Assembly (NCBI GenBank): GCA_044433365.1
Contig: JAWXTR010000061.1
Location: 1 to 18,107, forward strand
Direction of reading: 5' to 3'
Source of the DNA: CAMQVM01 sp044433365
Lineage (GTDB): Bacteria > Bacteroidota > Bacteroidia > Bacteroidales > Rikenellaceae
Length of the DNA stretch: 18,107 bases
Shown in pieces: positions 15,116-18,107 of the stretch; within the stretch, counting starts at the first letter, position 1; each line of letters starts with the position of its first letter. A program made the translations under genes and the position numbers. The notes under the pieces are model-generated. The model was not told the origin of the DNA and did no database searches. It saw only the letters and a program-made list of their open reading frames with translations.

Positions 15116-15196
15116 ATTGTTTTGTGAGAGGTGTTTGGGGAGAGGTTGGAGCGTAAAAAACTCGACTGCCATTTGGTAGTCGAGTAGTTTTTTTAC
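15116..15196. terminator. Terminator hairpin with conserved flank, repeat copy B
   Basis: CTCGACTGCC (15161-15170) pairs with GGTAGTCGAG (15175-15184) with one wobble position around ATTT. A6 (15155-15160) and T7 flank it, so it terminates both ways. The 16-mer GCGTAAAAAACTCGAC (15151-15166) is identical at 16387-16402, and ATTGTTTTGTGAG (15116-15128) is identical at 16352-16364. The sequence after the stem (TTTTTTACTTGGTAATTG) matches copy A. The remaining spacer, 15019-15115, shows nothing I can name. Confidence 0.6.
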
Positions 15197-15209
15197 TTGG
15201 TAATTGTTG

Positions 15210-15357
15210 GGTAGTTTTTTGAGTAATTTTCTGAGTAATTTTCTGAGTTATTTCTGAGTAGTACTGAGTAGTACTGAGTAGTACTGAGTAGTACTGAGTA
15301 TTGCTGAGCTTTCTCAGCTCTACTCAGTATTACTCAGCCATTCTCAGTTTTTCTCAG
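15210..15357. repeat. GAGTA/TACTC repeat cluster abutting the four-helix gene stop
   Basis: The left half is built of CTGAGTA words, with four perfect tandem copies of the 10-mer GTACTGAGTA at 15261-15300. The right half consists of the complementary ACTCAG words. GCTGAG (15303-15308) pairs with CTCAGC (15313-15318), and the imperfect stem extends about 45-50 bases outwards on each side. The cluster ends at the base before the four-helix stop codon (15358), with no spacer. Its transcript would fold into a long hairpin followed by terminator B. Confidence 0.7.
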
Positions 15358-15906
15358 TTAATAACCTCGGTAATTTTTTCTAGCCCGAGTCATTCTCTCC
15401 TTGATACCTCCATTCTCAATAAACCTCTTCTCTAAAACTTTTAGGTGTCGCTCCAATAAAAATATCGCTTTGTCAATCAAGAACAACATCGTATTAACCT
15501 GTATCTCTGTGTTTTCGTTTTCGATGGCTCTGCGGAAACTCTCATAAGTGGCGTTGTCGTCGCTATTAATCTCTTTGAGCCTTAGGCGCAAAGGGTGGTC
15601 GAAACCCCACACCTCCAACTTATGAACCCTTGCAAAATCCTCGTAGTCGATAAGCAACTCCGCCAGCGATGCACGTGCTACATTTGTGAGCTTAATCTCC
15701 ATCTCGGAGGATGTAGCTGCTGCCATATTCCCCTCAACAATATTCTGCTTACCCGAACGTGCTGCCTGCACCATCTGATCTACTGTGCGATCTCGTGGTG
15801 AGAGGTGACGACTACAAAAATATTGCGTTCCATCGTAGATTATGGTTGCTTTCTTGTAACTTAGCAGCTCTCGGTAGCCTCCGCTGGGTTGTAGGATTTT
15901 TTGCAT
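15358..15906 (-). CDS. Four-helix-bundle protein (23S rRNA-IVP/Avd-like) with suffix domain
   Basis: The 182-residue protein belongs by pattern to the 23S rRNA intervening-sequence (S23) four-helix superfamily, which includes the Avd accessory proteins of diversity-generating retroelements. Recognisable parts are MQKILQPSGGYRELLSYKKA, a YFCSRHLSPRDRTVDQMVQAARSGKQNIVEG core (29-59), helices around 66-96, 105-135 and 135-163, and a basic tail RMTRARKNYRGY (171-182), the four-helix-bundle suffix type. Basic surfaces suggest nucleic-acid binding. No reverse transcriptase or variable-repeat target is in view and the gene is not inside rRNA. A GAGTA repeat cluster lies on each side, and three CTAAAAAA repeats precede the ATG. 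Its function is unknown. Confidence 0.8.
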   Translation of the reverse strand: MQKILQPSGGYRELLSYKKATIIYDGTQYFCSRHLSPRDRTVDQMVQAARSGKQNIVEGNMAAATSSEMEIKLTNVARASLAELLIDYEDFARVHKLEVWGFDHPLRLRLKEINSDDNATYESFRRAIENENTEIQVNTMLFLIDKAIFLLERHLKVLEKRFIENGGIKERMTRARKNYRGY

Positions 15907-15907
15907 T

Positions 15908-15938
15908 GTTTTTAGTTTTTTAGTTTTTTAGTTTTTTT
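15908..15938 (-). repeat. CTAAAAAA leader repeat before the four-helix gene
   Basis: On the minus strand three consecutive CTAAAAA(A/C) octamers end two bases before the ATG. A-rich leaders promote initiation in Bacteroidota, which rarely use Shine-Dalgarno pairing; the octamer period could change copy number and tune translation. Confidence 0.45.
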
Positions 15939-16019
15939 GCTGAGAAATTTCTGAGTAGTGCTGAGCTTACTCGGTTTTTCTCAGAACTACTCGGTTTTTC
16001 TCAGCTCTATTTCTTTTCA

Positions 16020-16027
16020 CAAAGATA
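16020..16027 (-). promoter_or_regulatory. -7-like box, proximal, upstream of the four-helix gene
   Basis: CAAAGATA (TATCTTTG on the minus strand) would start transcription near 16013, giving a leader of about 107 nt composed of GAGTA-type hairpins. The same 16-base context occurs at 16155 and, slightly altered, at 14321. Confidence 0.4.
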
Positions 16028-16156
16028 AAAAAATCTGAGTAATTTATGAGTAGTGCTGAGAAATTTCTGAGTAGTGCTGAGTAATTTCTGAGTAGTGCTG
16101 AGCTTACTCGGTTTTTCTCAGCTCTACTCAGTTTTTCTCAGTTCTATTTCTTTTCA

Positions 16157-16164
16157 CAAAGATA
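16157..16164 (-). promoter_or_regulatory. -7-like box, distal, upstream of the four-helix gene
   Basis: A second TATCTTTG one repeat iteration (137 bp) upstream of the first. If used, its leader would contain a full extra hairpin block. The third iteration lacks the box: its TTCTATTTCTTTTC continues into CTACTCTG instead. Confidence 0.35.
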
Positions 16165-16386
16165 AAAAAATCTGAGTAATTTCTGAGTAGTGCTGAGCTT
16201 ACTCGGTTTTTTTCAGTTCTACTCAGTTTTTCTCAGTTCTATTTCTTTTCTACTCTGTTTAATATCGGATTTTCGAATACTCCGTGTAAGCCTACAATGT
16301 AAATTTAGGAGAGAGAATGGTAACGTAGCAACCTATTTTACGGATAGCATTATTGTTTTGTGAGGGGTGAAGTTGGGAGTGTGAGG

Positions 16387-16418
16387 GCGTAAAAAACTCG
16401 ACCTCTCCGAAAAGCGAT
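16387..16418 (-). terminator. Terminator hairpin, repeat copy C
   Basis: GCGTAAAAAACTCGAC is identical to copy B. CTCGA (16397-16401) pairs with TCGAG (16408-16412) around a changed loop, and the minus strand ends in T6. The stem is shorter than in copies A and B. It lies about 100 bases past the stop of the 131-residue protein, so it probably ends the operon running from beyond the window edge. Confidence 0.45.
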
Positions 16419-16509
16419 CGAGTAGATATAATCATTATAAGAATCAACTACACTGCCAACGATCACCCTTATCTATCATGCACCCGTGTAGCTATTGACA
16501 TTAATCAGG

Positions 16510-16905
16510 TTATCCCCTTTTTTCCCATGCAATGATGTTTATGTATAAATCGTTAAAATCATTATCATCAGAGTCTTCGATGCATATATTGTAACCCTTG
16601 CCAATTGTTTTTCCACTAGTGTCATTTACTCCATAACTGTTAATACTCGACTTGAGCTCTTTGCTGTAAGTGCTTGTGATTTCAATTGTTAAATTGTCAC
16701 CCATAACAGTTGCTAAATTAGAACCATCGCTTAGATTATAAATATCACCTGACTGAGAGAAAGCTTTTTCCTTAGAAAAATACACCTTGCCTATACCACT
16801 ATCTTTAATCTCGACTTTAAAATCGAAACATGCTTGTGTGCATATATTCCAGTACATATAAGTACCTTGCTTTATTTCCTCTAAAAAGATTATTTTACTT
16901 GCCAT
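16510..16905 (-). CDS. Small acidic protein with DxDxND motif, unrecognised
   Basis: The 131-residue protein has no signal peptide or membrane segment and looks all-beta, with alternating hydrophobic strands. Its most distinctive part is near the C-terminus: NICIEDSDDNDFNDLYINIIAW, where an ED-x(3)-DNDFND pattern sits at the end of a strand. Similar E-D...D-x-D-F-N-D strings occur in several calcium-binding beta-sandwich proteins, so a metal-binding beta domain is a guess. Three cysteines (22, 26 and about 107) do not form a known motif. It starts 20 nt after the TenA-like gene and is probably cotranscribed. I do not recognise the family. Confidence 0.6.
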   Translation of the reverse strand: MASKIIFLEEIKQGTYMYWNICTQACFDFKVEIKDSGIGKVYFSKEKAFSQSGDIYNLSDGSNLATVMGDNLTIEITSTYSKELKSSINSYGVNDTSGKTIGKGYNICIEDSDDNDFNDLYINIIAWEKRG

Positions 16906-16925
16906 AATTATATTTTATTATAATG

Positions 16926-17645
16926 TTATTTTTTTGTTGCATTTATAAATACTTCTAATTCATGATTTAGGGCGGTTTTGAAAATTGTTAATGCTAGATC
17001 TTCATCTATTAAACTGCGATTTCTCTCTATATACTCTCCCATTTGTATTGCTCCTTTGGGGGTTTCTTTATAATTCCAATCAACCCAAAAACGATATAGA
17101 TTGTCTGCTTTTACAATATTATTAAGCTGATATGCTATCCACCACCATAAATATTCGCAAGGTAGCATTACTACCAATGTGTATATTGGGTCGAGCGAAC
17201 CACTGACATACGCCTCATAATTAGCATAGTTTTTAATACTTTTTCCTGGAACAATGCCGTATGAATCTCTTAGGTGCCATGCAGTACGATATATCTCATT
17301 GTAGTCGTTGTATTTATTCTCTTTCAACTTCAAAAAGTTCCTTAAATACATATCACTACAAGCTGCGGCAGCTGCTGAATAATCAGCTGCACCTTTAAGA
17401 CAATAATATACATCTTCTACTGCTAATGCCCCATAATCATTAGGATCTAAACTTGCATTTATTATACCTTTGAAATAATCTGTAGATAAAACATTTGTCA
17501 TCGTATCTATCGCTTCAGAATTACTTATTAGTTTTTTGTAAAGAGTCTCTTCATCAGCAATAGACACTAGTGATAAATCTGGCTTAAACAGCAATTCAGA
17601 TGGATCAATATAAAAATCTCTTGTTGGAACTGTTTTTCTTGTCAT
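16926..17645 (-). CDS. TenA/THI-4 (thiaminase II-like) fold protein
   Basis: From the ATG at 17645 the protein has 239 residues; an in-frame GTG two codons upstream is the alternative. Helical segments match TenA in order: YFKGIINASLDPNDYGALAVEDVYYCLK (57-84) with D78 and Y81 where TenA has its substrate-binding Asp44 and Tyr47; LPCEYLWWW (161-169) with C163 at the TenA catalytic cysteine; NLYRFWVDW (182-190); and FKTALNHELEVF (222-233), containing a glutamate equivalent to Glu205. It has about 45 extra N-terminal residues. TenA salvages aminopyrimidine from thiamine breakdown, but no thi genes are nearby and its neighbours are small unknown proteins, so a different substrate is likely. AGGTG precedes the start. 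Confidence 0.7.
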   Translation of the reverse strand: MTRKTVPTRDFYIDPSELLFKPDLSLVSIADEETLYKKLISNSEAIDTMTNVLSTDYFKGIINASLDPNDYGALAVEDVYYCLKGAADYSAAAAACSDMYLRNFLKLKENKYNDYNEIYRTAWHLRDSYGIVPGKSIKNYANYEAYVSGSLDPIYTLVVMLPCEYLWWWIAYQLNNIVKADNLYRFWVDWNYKETPKGAIQMGEYIERNRSLIDEDLALTIFKTALNHELEVFINATKK

Positions 17646-17737
17646 AATCACCTAATATTAAATATATTATACAATTTATTAAATATCCTTTCTTTCGAGG
17701 GCATACTGTACCAGTGTGGTCTGGGTGTTAGAAAATA

Positions 17738-17762
17738 TGCTATCAACTACACTCCCTGATAG
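17738..17762. repeat. Stem-loop GCTATCA/TGATAGC with motif shared with 16442
   Basis: GCTATCA and TGATAGC flank ACTACACTCCC in the 134-base gap between the partial gene and the TenA-like gene. ATCAACTACACT also occurs at about 16443-16454, followed by GCC. Both copies lie a few tens of bases past a minus-strand stop codon. No T run follows, so processing or attenuation is as possible as termination. Confidence 0.35.
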
Positions 17763-17779
17763 CTTAGGACTATATATTA

Positions 17780-18107
17780 TTAAAACTCATATAATGAATA
17801 CCCATTCGAGTAACCTATTCCGTCATTAAATAATACATTCATTCCTACGTCAAGACTTAAAGCAGAATCATCCTTAGTGTATGGGCTATTAGCAGATTGC
17901 GTCTTTTCAGAATCAATACACCATCCGACATTATGTCCGACTGTTTTGAGCCCTGTCTTCGAAGTATCCGGATCACAATCCATCTTAAATGTTATTGTCG
18001 GGGTTATGCTGAATATGTTAGAAGAGAGTTCAATATCCGCCTTGCCGATAGCTCCACCCACATGCATTTCACCAATTGACCCGCCACCTGACAACAATGT
18101 CATCGTT
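17780..18107 (-). CDS. Unrecognised small beta-rich protein, 5' end beyond window
   Basis: At least 107 residues are visible, ending SNGYSLYEF at a TAA (17782-17780). A methionine codon at 18103 could be the start, but the frame is open to the window edge, so the gene may be longer. The sequence is glycine-, serine- and threonine-rich with short alternating strands (SITPTITFKMDCDPD, LSLDVGMNVLF) and two cysteines. There is no membrane segment. It is upstream of the TenA-like gene in the same direction with 134 nt between, probably one operon. I do not recognise the family. Confidence 0.5.
   Translation of the reverse strand, partial: TMTLLSGGGSIGEMHVGGAIGKADIELSSNIFSITPTITFKMDCDPDTSKTGLKTVGHNVGWCIDSEKTQSANSPYTKDDSALSLDVGMNVLFNDGIGYSNGYSLYEF

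Larger units (their letters stand above)
15937..16262. repeat. Threefold GAGTA/TACTC repeat array with embedded -7-like boxes
   Basis: Three iterations are visible, about 15937-16032, 16033-16170 and 16171-16262. Each has CTGAGTAGTGCTGAGCTTACTC as its centre, TCTCAG words, then TTCTATTTCTTTTC. The first two end in CACAAAGATAAAAAAA. The middle one has extra copies of a roughly 21-bp subunit (CTGAGTAGTGCTGAGTAATTT), a sign of slippage expansion. Minus-strand reading gives promoter-like box, then folded leader, then the four-helix gene. No open frame is present. The spacer 16263-16351 shows nothing else. Confidence 0.65.

Noticed and set aside
15358..15906. A diversity-generating retroelement (Avd plus template repeat)
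   Set aside because: No reverse transcriptase, no adenine-biased variable repeat and no C-type-lectin target in the window.
14180..16425. The GAGTA repeats as a CRISPR array
   Set aside because: Repeat units are 10-21 bp, contiguous or palindromic, without regular unique spacers, and no cas gene is present.
14180..16425. An integron cassette array with attC-like sites
   Set aside because: No integrase in the window, the hairpins carry A/T runs typical of terminators, and I see no conserved attC end motifs; the order of repeat parts also differs in copy C.
1..18107. tRNA or rRNA genes
   Set aside because: No cloverleaf with the T-loop GTTCRANYC pattern and no rRNA-like conserved stretch noticed on either strand.

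Overview
The window looks like a piece of a low-GC Bacteroidales-type (Bacteroidota) genome. It has a TonB-dependent outer-membrane receptor with STN and carboxypeptidase-like N-terminal domains paired with a DUF4249 lipoprotein, an M49 peptidase carrying the HECLGH motif, several Bacteroidota-type -7 promoter elements (TAnnTTTG), A-rich leaders in place of Shine-Dalgarno sites, and AT-rich short-period repeats between genes. Family assignments rest on motifs read by eye; no database search was run.

Layout. 1-453: no protein gene; a possible small RNA, a 22-bp perfect stem-loop and a chain of palindromes. 454-4785 (minus): probable operon of a DPP III peptidase, an MsbA-like ABC exporter and a cysteine-less thioredoxin-fold protein. 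4873-7616 (plus): GNAT-like protein, CvpA-family membrane protein and RsgA. 7813-10157: a Crp/Fnr regulator divergent from an exported metallo-beta-lactamase-fold sulfatase-like enzyme, with a candidate operator between them. 10400-13963 (minus): TonB-dependent receptor followed by its DUF4249 lipoprotein.

14180-16430 is the most unusual part. A repeat family built from GAGTA/TACTC words, a CTCGAC...GTCGAG hairpin with A/T runs and TATCTTTG promoter-like boxes recurs around a HigBA-type toxin-antitoxin pair and a four-helix-bundle gene of the 23S rRNA intervening-sequence/Avd-like superfamily. The four-helix gene has a repeat cluster on each side; one cluster abuts its stop codon and the other forms its leader and carries tandem promoter-like boxes. 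One repeat copy downstream of HigA reads as a complete small-RNA unit with promoter-like box, folded body and terminator. This is the best candidate for an undescribed system here: structured repeat RNA plus a small four-helix protein.

16510-18107 (minus) holds a probable operon of unrecognised small proteins around a TenA/THI-4-fold protein, cut by the window end. Several other dispersed inverted repeats (a 43-bp element in two full copies and one half copy; a 34-bp repeat in two copies) tie otherwise unrelated intergenic spaces together.
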